Below, piece by piece: positions 54,561-64,000 of a stretch of DNA of 64,000 nt. Source of the stretch: Trichopria drosophilae (taxonomy: Eukaryota; Arthropoda; Insecta; Hymenoptera; Diapriidae); the NCBI GenBank assembly GCA_030407085.1, contig CM059582.1, positions 137,318,501 through 137,382,500 of the forward strand, written 5' to 3'. The notes under the pieces were generated by a model. That model was not told the origin of the DNA, did no database searches, and worked only from the letters and a program-made list of their open reading frames with translations. Made by a program: the position numbers and the translations under genes. Each line of letters starts with the position of its first letter. Positions within the stretch are counted from its first letter, which is position 1.

Positions 54561-55540
54561 TCACATATATCACCCTATACGCAAGCACAGTGATCCCTTT
54601 ACTCTACAATTATTAAGAGTTTCTTATACGTTATGACTGTTAAGATGAAGCTATTATTATTTTAATTTGATGCAATGACAGTGAGCCTCCGAAAGTGGGA
54701 AATAACGGCGCGTGTAATCAGTCGACTTGTCGATTGATAGATAACCACAAGAAAAAAAAACAAAAAAGATAGGAATTTATAAGGAAGAAAAGAACACAAA
54801 ATCCACGTCGTGTCAGCTGGAAGTGGCAACGATGTGGGGTACTATGGATAACCAAATAATGATTATGTATGATGATGTGATACGTAGCCGAAAAATTTAA
54901 ACTCGTGACTAAGCGGTAAAGCAGGCCGGAAAACAGCAGTATTCTCAGAAAGGAAAGAGAGTTCCTGTATGCATGCATACACTTGTAGTTACTAGAATGT
55001 CACAAAGGGACTTTATTGCACACAATAGGCTCGCTCATCGCGGTTTCGGAATTCTGGGCTCTTTATTAATTACCAAGCATAAAATGAAATGGTTTCTCTA
55101 TAATTTGGGCGACTCGTGTCGGAATCGGCACAATATGGCAAAAAGTTAACCCATAATCACATTTTTATAATAAGATATCAATTGCACCAATAATAATTAA
55201 CCTATACATTATAAATATGCAAAATGTTTATAAATAGTAATCATAATATAAGACATAGTATAAGACATGATTATCAATAATATAAACTATGCTAATAGGC
55301 TAGAAATATCACCGACCCGGTTCGACAAATTTATAGGCGCGCCGCACGCGCTGGTGTGCCCGCTAGTTCCGCCCCGAGTTCCCGGCTCGGCAGGGGAGAG
55401 GACGGTATTCTCTGGCGCAGACGAACGAATATGCGACCACGGCCGACGATGACAGTTCTCTACGTTTATCGCGCCCTCTCTCGTGCCCCAAATTATGGAC
55501 GTCAAATTCTATACGCGATTCCCCGAGACGCGACGACACG
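54561..55540. other. Non-coding stretch
   Basis: No gene was recognised. The part up to about 55290 is AT-rich and would be the leader or 5' LTR of the Gypsy element, but no LTR ends could be placed. From about 55310 it turns GC-rich. Confidence 0.3.
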
Positions 55541-55745
55541 CGATTCCCCCGACGGAAAGCTCGACAGGGACTTCCTAATACGATGCCCTGCGACGAACTT
55601 GACAGGGACTTTTCGCACGCGGTGCCTGGCGACGAACTCTACTAGGACTTTCTAAAGACGAGGTGCCGTCGATGAACTCGACAAGGACTTTCCGAAGCGC
55701 GCTGCTTTGCGACTGACTTATCGGAACTTTCGCACGCGGACGCCA
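55541..55745. repeat. Tandem repeat, about 50-55 bp units
   Basis: Four diverged units share GACGAACT-GACA-GGACTT followed by a C-CACGCGG-type end (about 55560, 55595, 55635, 55675 and a partial at 55715). The units are degenerate and the length varies. Confidence 0.65.
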
Positions 55746-55977
55746 ACCCGTCGAGGGACCAAGCTCGCCCGATAACCACGCGCCCTCCCCAATTCGCCAC
55801 TACACTACCTACACGAACTTATACGAATTACATATCGAAACTACACTGAACGACGTTATCCGAACCACACGGAACTTTACCGAAACCGACTAAATTGACC
55901 GCTTATACCCCTTTACTGAAATCTAACAAACGCGGACAAATCACCGAAATTACGCCACCCGAATCCCACTCGAACTT
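55746..55977. other. Non-coding stretch
   Basis: Rich in CGAACTTA/CGAAACTAC-type motifs. No gene is seen. Confidence 0.3.
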
Positions 55978-56330
55978 ACCGCGTGAATTAACGAACCGAT
56001 TAAATCACGAATTCCCTAACTTAACCATCTGCACTTTCGGTGAACGTTACTAAATTTACACCAATCACCCGGAAGCTATCATTCTACCGTGGACACTGCT
56101 ATTCAAGTAAATACACTTACACTTATACGCAACAACTTTATCATCTCCGTAGAGATAATTAGCCTCACGTACAAAAACACGGTACTACTTTCCGGCAGTG
56201 CTAGATAGCCTTGGTCCTACAAAAATTGCTCGTGAATCGGCAATCTAGGTAACCTAACCGCGCGGAGGGCCCGTAAACAACCCCTATTCCCAACGAAAAA
56301 TCGATTGTCTGTCATTAATTTTGTTTTTTT
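55978..56330 (+). repeat. Conserved block, copy 2, with satellite monomer
   Basis: Positions 55978-56160 match 47385-47590. At 56278-56330 the sequence CAACCCCTATTCCCAACGAA followed by ATCGATTGTCTGT is a partial satellite unit. The order is block then satellite here, and satellite then block at the other locus. Confidence 0.7.
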
Positions 56331-56389
56331 ACATTATTGTTACATCACATAACAATTATATTTTCAATATCAGCAACTAATGCATGGCT

Positions 56390-57160
56390 TTTAATTTAAC
56401 AACTGATGCAATCTTTAACCATTGGAGGTTGTCCATCTGGAGCGTCGCTGCTAGCCTCAAAATGTGTGTAGCATCGTCGACATTCTCTTATATCAGGATG
56501 CATTTGCATAACAGGTGGCAAGAAAGTCCATGTTTCTTCAATTTGTCGTTCAGCAAACATGCTGATGAAAATGATCGGTAGACATTCTATATCTTTTCAT
56601 TATCTTCGTTTCACTGCGTAATAAATCCTTAATGAACGTCGAAGAGATGCAGGCTGTTCAAGTAGATTTTCCAATACCCAATTTTTAAGTATTTATCCAT
56701 TTTCTTCAGAGCAAGTTTCATTAATCGTATGACTTTTACATTTCTTCCACAATTCATATTGCTGCTGTTGCTTCTGTTTTGTCAGAGATGGGCAGTCCAA
56801 AACGTCGCGATCAATAACATTTTCACCGTTTAATATATCCTCCAACCAACATTTTTTATCGACTCCTTTTACATAAATTTTGTTGGCACATTTAACGATA
56901 TCCTCCAAAGTCTCGTTTATAGCATGAAAGGGAACGTCGCTAGATTGCAATGGTAAGCCGTGGTAATACGGCATTAACCCGTTACTCACTCTTTTATAGT
57001 GTAACGGTAACCACACCCATTAATACGGTGGTTTAAACACATAAGTCTCAATTTCACCCATGAAAATATTCATTATAGACATATCCTTCTGTATGAAGCG
57101 ATTACCACGCCCGCGGAATACCTGCACGTAGACATTGTATTCCATGTCGTATGATACTGA
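56390..57160 (-). pseudogene. Unrecognised broken gene(s), minus strand
   Basis: From an ATG near 57153 the minus strand encodes MEYNVYVQVFRGRGNRFIQK, then FKPPY, a TAA at about 57020, and a clean run to 56693: LPLHYKRVSNGLMPYYHGLP, NETLEDIVKCANKIYVKGVDKKCWLEDIL (in parts), LDCPSLTKQ and KCKSHTINETC. The frame continues past that stop with ILKNWVLENLLEQPASLRRSL. A second piece (about 56560-56400) reads MFAERQIEETWTFLPPVMQM, then RECRRC, 25 residues, and CISC, a possible zinc-binding pair. The first piece reminds me of uncharacterised repeat-borne proteins in ants, but I cannot name a domain. It may be one gene with a frameshift, or two. Confidence 0.45.
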
Positions 57161-58009
57161 TTCACTAGCAATTAAAGTATAGCTATATTTTATTCATTAA
57201 TTGACGCATGCGCAATAATGGCTATCACAAAGGCCAGCTATTGCTACATCATTGTCGCTTCTCGGTGGCTATGTGGAAATACATCGTAGGCTAGGAACCG
57301 TATTTTGAAAGTGATCGTAAAATTCTACGTTTCCTCCAGCATTCTACTGCCATCTCTCATGCTCTCGCATACTATTTGTTAGATCCATTCACTTTAGCAT
57401 TATACCGTTTTCACGGTCGTTCGTCATCGCAGATTACCCGCCGATCATTTTCACCATATATTTTTCCATGTATACAGGTTTAGACGCGTTTAAAGTCATT
57501 GCACAATTTTATCAAAACATATACTAAGTGACACATTTTCTCCTTCCCAAATTTAGGCAACCTCCGCCGTAATAGAAAGGAGATGATGTTCGAACCATAG
57601 CTATACGAGTTTGGACCCATGGGTAATGTAATTAATTATGCTCCTGACCATTTTTTATATGTGTACAATATACCAGATCTTAAATCTCTCCATACAGGTT
57701 TCGACCTGTTAATTATCCGTAGACTTTACTATACGGTAACAATAAATCTAACTTCCCATAAGTGACGAGTACATACGAGCATCGACTTGCTTTTAATATA
57801 ATTAATTAACCATCATTTAATATTTCCCACTTTTAAAATTTCTGAGAATAAGAAGATCGTAATGACGATGTAAAAATCTAAGAGAAGCGTGTAAAATTCA
57901 ACAGTTTCTTTCTATCTTTACGCACAGTTTTGTGTCTTTTAAGCAAAATATTCAATATGTACCCTTCAAACCATCGTGTTTTATTTTTGCTTATTGCATC
58001 TTGTAATAT
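57161..58009. other. Non-coding stretch
   Basis: AT-rich, no gene or repeat recognised in either strand. Confidence 0.35.
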
Positions 58010-58450
58010 ATTAGTCCGCTCGAACTGAACGCCGCGAAGGTCTCGAGTTCGAATCCCCGTCCGTGCAATTTTCTCTGCTTATGTCCAGTGTGAAATAACC
58101 GGGGAACCTTATTGGGCGAAGGTACGAATTTGGGACCGCTGCCGACCCCCGTCGGCAGTTATCGGTACCGTCAGCGACTTATCCGCGGTCGGTACGTCGT
58201 GAGTCTTATATCGGATAAAGATGGGATAAGCTCCGCGTCGTACTCGCTATGGCACAAACCGCCGAATCTGCTCGTGGTACCGAACTTGGGATAGGGGGAA
58301 CTGGCTTTGGGTGGGTGTTGTGTTGTGTATCTGCCTAGTTCTGTCATGTACCGTTCTGTCTTTGTCCTGTACCTCTCCACCCGAGAGCCGACCCGCAAAT
58401 AAACTAATAATTGTTATTAACGCGGGGGAAAATTACTTGTCCTTTGTCCC
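58010..58450 (+). repeat. tRNA-derived SINE, 5'-truncated copy
   Basis: This copy matches 5008-5470 in reverse orientation. It starts at TTAGTCCGCTCGAACTGAAC, keeps the B-box region GAGTTCGAATCCCC (about 58048-58062), but lacks the A-box head. It ends GTCCTTTGTCC at 58450. The 3' tail has one TTTGTCC fewer than the other copy. Confidence 0.85.
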
Positions 58451-58640
58451 TATTACATTATACTGTCACTAATATTCTCCTAACATGATACATCTTATGC
58501 GTAATATTCACTTTCAAGATTTTTAATTATTTTGAATATTTCATTTATATCTCATTAGCTTGTAACGTACGAGCCGTAAGACGTACGTTCGCGACATCCG
58601 ATACATTTTAGAATATTTCGCAGCCTCAAGCAAGTTTCCG
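58451..58640. other. Non-coding stretch
   Basis: No feature recognised; ACGTACG-like motifs at 58565-58590. Confidence 0.3.
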
Positions 58641-59160
58641 TCGATGGCCGCAGTTGAAGAATTCTGGGGGAGCAACTACGAAAAAACATCTAGGCTTAAT
58701 GCAGACACTCCAGGTATTGAAATCTTCACCGAGTTGTGCGACGAAGTCACACAACAAAGTGAAGATTGCCCACCCGTCCGACACTGTTCGGAGATCGGAA
58801 AATGTGGGCAAAACATCAAAAATGCTTTCGATTTGTTTGCTGACCTCAGTACTTACGTTTTCGAGTTCGCTGATTACGAATTTGAGCTCAGAATTTCAAA
58901 ATTCAAAATGGCGGATCCAATATGGCGGACCTCAACCCTGTAACTTTGCGAATGATGGAACGATTCGCTTCAAAATGTAGGTAGTAATGTTTTCAGAGTC
59001 GCTGATTACGAATTTCAGTTCAGAATGTCAAAATTCAAAATGGCAGATCCAATATGATGGACCTCAACCCTCTAACTTTCGAATGATCGAACGATTCGCT
59101 TCAAAAATTAAGTAGTAATGTTTTTGGAGTCGCTGATTGCGATACGAATTCTAAAATAGT
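58641..59160. repeat. Tandem repeat, about 130-bp units
   Basis: The segment CGCTGATTACGAATTT...AAAATGGCGGATCCAATATG and on to AACGATTCGCTTCAAAA repeats at about 58868, 58995 and (partial) 59120. Overlapping frames at 58644-58980 are open in two frames and end inside the repeat; they look fortuitous. Confidence 0.7.
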
Positions 59161-60800
59161 ATATATAATAATGCCTTACGTTGAATTTTAAAATAATATA
59201 TATATAATAATGTCCAAGCTTATTTTCGGGTCTTCTTTACGGACTTATTAACATTTATCTTTTGTTAAATTGTAAGAGTAAAATTTTTCTTGAAATAATG
59301 AGAAGAACAGGATAAGTATTATTAAATATATAGATTTTTTGTTTATTTTACTTTCTTAGAAATATTGTAACAGGGACAATTCTCTGAAAAACAGTGAGAC
59401 GAAAACAGAAATAATTTGCAGACATTCAAAATAAATATTTTTTTAATCCTACGGGAGTAGAAATCGATTTTACGTCCTTCCCAGGGCGAAATCTTCGGGA
59501 GCAAATGATCGAACTCCAGTCGTATTAAGAAGTATCGTATGCAACATAGAGGAAATATAGATCTTCGATAATTTCGACCTTGTACCATAATGTACTATTA
59601 TCTAAATGAGAAATTATATTAGGCATTATTGTAATACGAGAGTTTGTTGTACAATAATTTTTACTGAAACTAAAGATTGACTTGAGTTGTGCTATATTGG
59701 TTTGCAAAAACACCCGCTTAACAGAAAAGAGGATACAAAAAACCTGCACACTCCCTACATAGGTTTGCTTCACAGATTTTAAATATAATTAAAAAGAAGG
59801 GTTTTTTCACGTTTTTCATATTCATATATATTGAAATGATTGAGTGTGCAAGACCTATTAACGAAAATGCCATAAAGTAAAGATGAAAAACCATGTTGTG
59901 TCGGCCATTTTGGATTACAAGAATATGATAATACATTCGTCACACTGATCAAGAATCCATAAAAATAATGACGTTGATAACATTTCATAAGGGTGCTCAC
60001 TGTTATGAGTAATAATTTTTAAAAAGTCATATTTCACAAAATTTTTCACTTTTGTAAATGCTACTTGTTAGGTGGAGTCAAAAACTAAATTTTGGCCTGC
60101 GATTCTGGTATTCTGTGCACCATTGTTTGAATAGAAAACTAAAGTTTTAATTGCGTGAAAAAAAATGATTATAATTTAAATCAATATGTTCACAATTCTT
60201 GGCAATTTTTACCGAATTTGGAGCCATATTGGAACTTAAAACACAATTTTGACATCATTATTTGGAAGGCGACCTCGAAAATATTAAAATATATGGACTG
60301 ATATCGAATTTGTTCGAAGACCGTTACGAAAATAATCGATGAAAGGGAAAATAATGCCCAAATTCTGGGCATTGACGAGTCAGTCGGCCATATTTAAAAA
60401 TGGGGCAACTCGATGCAACATTTTAGAATTGGAAAATGTACATGTGTGTGTCCTCTAAAAGATATCCATGGTCCCGAACCAGGGCACTACGGGGGAAGAA
60501 ACTATTTCACTTTTTACATGGTAAAAATTTTTTTAAATATGACTTTTGTTATAAACTTATTATTTATCCCAATATTTATTTGCAACTATTACAGCCACGT
60601 GTAATATTAGTTTGGGTAGTATAATATCAGAAAAAAAATAAAAAACAGCGATTTCTGTTTATGGAGTTGAATTATTCAGAGGTATATAACGCTTAAAACC
60701 AATATGCAATAACACTTAAACTTACTGCCACTCTTGACATATCTTCAAAAAGTACCCAACATTTTTTTTCATAAATGTTTAAATGTACTACTAGTTATCA
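59161..60800. other. Long AT-rich non-coding stretch
   Basis: No convincing coding region or named repeat. Short TATATA runs lie near 59158-59210. The minus-strand frames near 59343-60000 lack protein-like composition. Confidence 0.4.
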
Positions 60801-60829
60801 GAAACATGTCTACGACACGTAGAATAAGG

Positions 60830-63538
60830 TTTTGTATTTTTTTTACGAACTTCCAAAGTGAGGTTTTGCCCGCGTATCTCGATCTCCGAACAGTGTGCGT
60901 CAGTGCATTAGAGATGAGAAATGCCATCACACGAGCGAGGAATTTCTCCTTGCCGGGCTGGGATGGAATCACGAACTATTGGTGGAAGAAGTTCACTTCT
61001 GTCCATCAACACCTAGCCCGAGTATTTACCTCTTATATAAAGGGAGACCAACCCATTGCGCACTGGCTGGTGGAGGGCCGAACGACACTGATCCCAAAAT
61101 CGGGAGACTTGTTCGATCCGAGAAAGCATAGACCGATCACGTGTCTCAATACGTTATACAAATTGTTCACTAACATCTTGAACGAACGTATTGAGGAATC
61201 CGTGAAACCGGTGTGGCAACGGATAGTAGAACAACGAAGCTGCAAAATGGGTGAATCCGGCTCCAAGGACAACTTGCTTATCGACAGGTGTGTTTGTCAG
61301 GACGCAGTCCAGTACAAGCGTAACCTGTCGATAGCCTGGCTGGATTACATGATGGCGTATGACTCAACATCGCAGGAACTTTTAAGCTTGTTGCTCAAAC
61401 GCCTCCATGTCCACCCAAACATAGTGAGAATTGTAGAAGACCTGATGCCTCTTTGAAAAACACGCTTTGTCATGACATCGGGCAAGCGTCGAACCATGTC
61501 TAGACTGGTTCAATTCCAAAGAGGTGTCTATCAAGGAGAATCTCTGAGTCCTCTGCTCTTCTGCATCTCACTATTGCCTCTATCCGTTGCTCTCCGGAAA
61601 TCTCATGGGTACATGTGTGGACCGCCTGGTGAACGTGTACATAAGATCACCCATCTTTTCTATATGGGCGATCTTAAATTATACGCATTAGACGAGGATC
61701 AATTACATCGATCTCTGAACATCGCCCTCACATACTCGAGAGATATCGGAATAGAATTCGGATTGGACAAGTGTGCAGTCGTTCATTTGCACAGAGGAAG
61801 GTCAGGCTCCCATAACAACGATATGGAGGTCGTCAACGGAAATGTCATCCGTCACCTTAGCGCCGAAGAAGCCTACACATACCTGGGCGTACCTCAAAGG
61901 CATGTCCAGGATGTGCAGGCTGTTAAAACCACCATCGTTAAGAAATACCGGCGCATTCTCCGTCAGATCTGGTTCAAAATTTACCGGGAGAAATAAGGTG
62001 GCAGCCACGAATATGTTGGCCGTATCACCAGTGCTTTATTCATTTGGAGCACTGAAGTGGAACGTTGACGAGCTAAGGGATCTTGACCGAAGTACACGGA
62101 AGATGATTTGTATGCAACGTATTTTGCATCCGAGATCCTCCGTGGAACGGCTTTATTTGCCCCGAAATTTGGGAGGTCGTGGCCTTTTAAGCCTGGAGTG
62201 TATGCATGACCGATTGGTCCTCGAGACAGCTTGCGACGTGATTAATCGAACGGAGGATCCCCTGATGATGCTAGTTCATTAGCATGAAATTCAGGGGAAG
62301 GGGGCGTTTTTGTACACCGCGGCAGAACGAGCGGCGGAACGAGCGGCGCGAAACCTCGGTCTGGTTTTCAACGTGGAACGTGGTGGTGCACAGGAAGCTG
62401 AATCAGTTATCAATCCGTGCCCAGTGCGTCTCAGGGCTAACATACGGAAGGAACAACTCCGTATGTTGGAGGGAAGGCATATCGACAAGCCATTGCATGA
62501 GCAATTCTATCGAAATGTCCAACAACTTGGCTTATCGACAGAGATGACCTTCTCCTTCTTAAGATCAGCCGGCTTGAAATCCGAGACCGAGGGTTTTATC
62601 TTCGCATGCCAGGATGGGGTCATCAATACCTTAGCGTATTGCCAGAACGTCTTACACCAGGCGGTACAGAGTACGCTTTGTAGATTGTGTAGATGTCATG
62701 CTGAGACACTAATGCATCTTTTGACAGCATGCCCAATATATGCAATCTCAGCATACATCGAACGTCACAATGCGGCGAGTGCTGTATTACCATCTTCGCA
62801 GCACTTATGGTATTGATGCAACCCCAGTTTTGCCGTACGTCCCCAGTGATATTGAATCCGTAGTGGGGAATGAGTCGTGCCGAATATACTGGAATTACTC
62901 ATTCCCGACGAGCAGGCAAATATCAGCCAATAAGCCTGACATCGTCCTTGTTGACTTCGATGACAAACCATCTTCATCATAGATGTTTTCTGCACCAGTA
63001 GAAACAAATATATTCAGCAAAGAGGACCAAAAACGGATGAAATATCAGGAACTCCTGTTCGAGATTCGCTAGCTGTATCGAGGATTCAAAATCAAGCTCG
63101 TCGTGCTGATAATTGGAGTGCTGGGAGGAATGAGACCAACTTTCCTCCAAAACATCAAAAGCATTCCGGCCTGTCGAGCACATGCAAATTCCATCGCAGG
63201 CCGAATGCAGAAAGCAGTGCTGCTGGGATCTCTCCGTCTACTTGGGTCACACGAGATCCTGTAACCACTTACCCGATGGTAGAGGGAGCGGTTACAGTTA
63301 CAAAAGAAATGATCCGGTGCATTCTGCAGCGGAGGAGATGGATATCGGAGCCACTTTTCTGCTGCAGACTGCAGACGAGGATTATAAAGGGCCAAGGGAG
63401 GTTAGGGTTTTACTCGGTAAACCTTGCCCCGAACACCATGGGCATGGGAGTGTGACACACGGGGGTTTAACCAACATCTGCAACCCCCTATGGTGCCCAA
63501 CCCATTTCCCCCTCCGCCAAAAAAAAAAAAAAAAAAAT
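60830..63538 (+). mobile_element. R4/Dong-like LINE, 5'-truncated, with poly-A tail
   Basis: The element runs from within the region before RT through RT, a zinc-type motif, a restriction-like endonuclease and a ~250-bp GC-rich 3' UTR to an A-run at 63521-63537. No target duplication was established. Confidence 0.75.
60860..63262 (+). pseudogene. LINE protein: RT plus restriction-like endonuclease
   Basis: In order: HWLVEGRTTLIPKSGD (about 61058-61105), YRPIT-like HRPITCLNTLYKLFTNIL, SIAWLDYMMAYDS (catalytic Asp, about 61335-61374), QRGVYQGESLSPLLF and YMGDLKLYALD (about 61660-61695), where the usual M-D-D-L-K-L-Y box has lost one Asp to Gly. Then EAYTYLGVPQ, RSTRKMICMQRILHPRSSVERLYLPRNLGGRGLLSLE (in parts, about 62085-62205), CRLCRCHAETLMHLLTACP (about 62680-62735) and a C-terminal KPDIVLVDFDDK ... 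KRMKYQELLFEI (about 62930-63070), the P-D...E/K-Y of a restriction-like nuclease. The D-D-L-K-L-Y box with this nuclease suggests the R4/Dong group. Four frame changes and several stops break it. Confidence 0.75.
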
Positions 63539-63609
63539 ACTAATACTAAAATATAAAATACAAAATAATTACCCTAAAGTCCGACTTAATAGGTAGTTTT
63601 TTTAGTTTT
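63539..63609. other. AT-rich junction
   Basis: Short AT-rich sequence between the poly-A tail of the R4-like LINE and the next element. Confidence 0.3.
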
Positions 63610-64000
63610 ACTTTAAATAAATGCACATTTTGCACGAATTTCGACTGGAAGTTCATTCCATAACCGGGTAGAAGTGTAGTAGTAAAATAATAGCCCTTGA
63701 TGTAAATTCTTCACGCCACTGGTAACGTGCATAAAGATAGTGGGGAACGTGGGTCTTAATAATCTTATAGGTAACGATACCAACGAAGTATAACCTACGC
63801 GATTTGGTGTTGAGCCAGCCAAGCTTATTACGATATGGGGTAATGTGCTCATCACGCCGTAGATCAAAGATGAAACGAATGCCCGCTTTATACATTATTT
63901 CCACCCTGATTTTTGAGTTACATTAATGTCGTTATAAACTGCGCAGCAGTGATCGAAATAGGATAAAATCAATGAGGAAACAAGGGTTTGCCTAACATCA
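63610..64000 (-). pseudogene. CR1/Jockey-group LINE C-terminal end
   Basis: The minus strand, entering from the window edge, reads RQTLVSSLILSYFDHCCAVYND (about 63992-63925), then after a one-base shift AGIRFIFDLRRDEHITPYRNKLGWL and RRLYFVGIVTYKII (about 63890-63770), and in a third frame TRLWNELPVEIRAKCAFI (about 63665-63613). R-R-D-E-H-I-T-P-Y-R, then W-L...R-R-x-Y-F, then W-N-x-L-P-x-x-I-R is the usual C-terminal pattern of CR1/Jockey-group RT proteins. The RT core lies outside the window. Confidence 0.75.

Noticed and set aside
58644..58980. Two overlapping 99- and 108-codon frames as genes
   Set aside because: Both end inside a 130-bp tandem repeat and neither shows protein-family features.

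Overview
This 64 kb window looks like repeat-dense, probably heterochromatic DNA from an insect, most likely a hymenopteran such as an ant. The support is the mix of elements: BEL/Pao and Gypsy LTR retrotransposons, hAT and piggyBac transposons, R1-, R4- and CR1-like LINEs, a tRNA-derived SINE, and a retroelement carrying what I read as a chuvirus-like glycoprotein. I found no ordinary single-copy host gene and no intact mobile-element gene; every coding region is broken by stops, frameshifts, deletions or nested insertions. The species assignment is inference.

Layout. 0.6-9.5 kb: two oppositely oriented solo LTRs of about 1.9 kb, each with its own 4-bp target duplication. They enclose a broken hAT-like transposase, a large foldback repeat split by a SINE, and an unrecognised decayed reading frame. 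9.5-15.2 kb: a Gypsy RNase H scrap, a hAT transposase and a decayed Gypsy pol. 15.2-22.5 kb: a minus-strand composite. From its 3' end it has a 1.3 kb LTR with polypurine tract, a glycoprotein (env) gene, a second diverged env piece in opposite orientation, then the gag-protease-RT half of a BEL/Pao element with its own different LTR. 22.5-28.3 kb: hairpin-forming tandem repeats, a piggyBac element and a DUF4371-type hAT scrap.

28.3-43.4 kb: nested insertions in an unclassified DNA transposon present as two inverted copies. One copy holds a 4.7 kb LTR element (gag-like ORF only, no pol), itself hit by an RNase H-bearing LINE with a 13-bp target duplication. The other copy holds a 6.7 kb BEL/Pao element whose 3' end is fused to an R1-like LINE tail at a CA microsatellite. 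43.4-50 kb: an R1-clade LINE fragment, a ~150-bp satellite array and several other tandem or segmental duplications. 50.6-54.6 kb: a minus-strand Gypsy element with most of RT and RNase H deleted. 55-60.8 kb: tandem repeats, an unrecognised broken gene on the minus strand, a second SINE copy and non-coding DNA. 60.8-63.5 kb: an R4/Dong-like LINE with a poly-A tail. 63.6-64 kb: the C-terminal end of a CR1/Jockey-group LINE.

The genes do not form a pathway. Each belongs to one mobile element, and the biological content is the order of insertion, rearrangement and decay.
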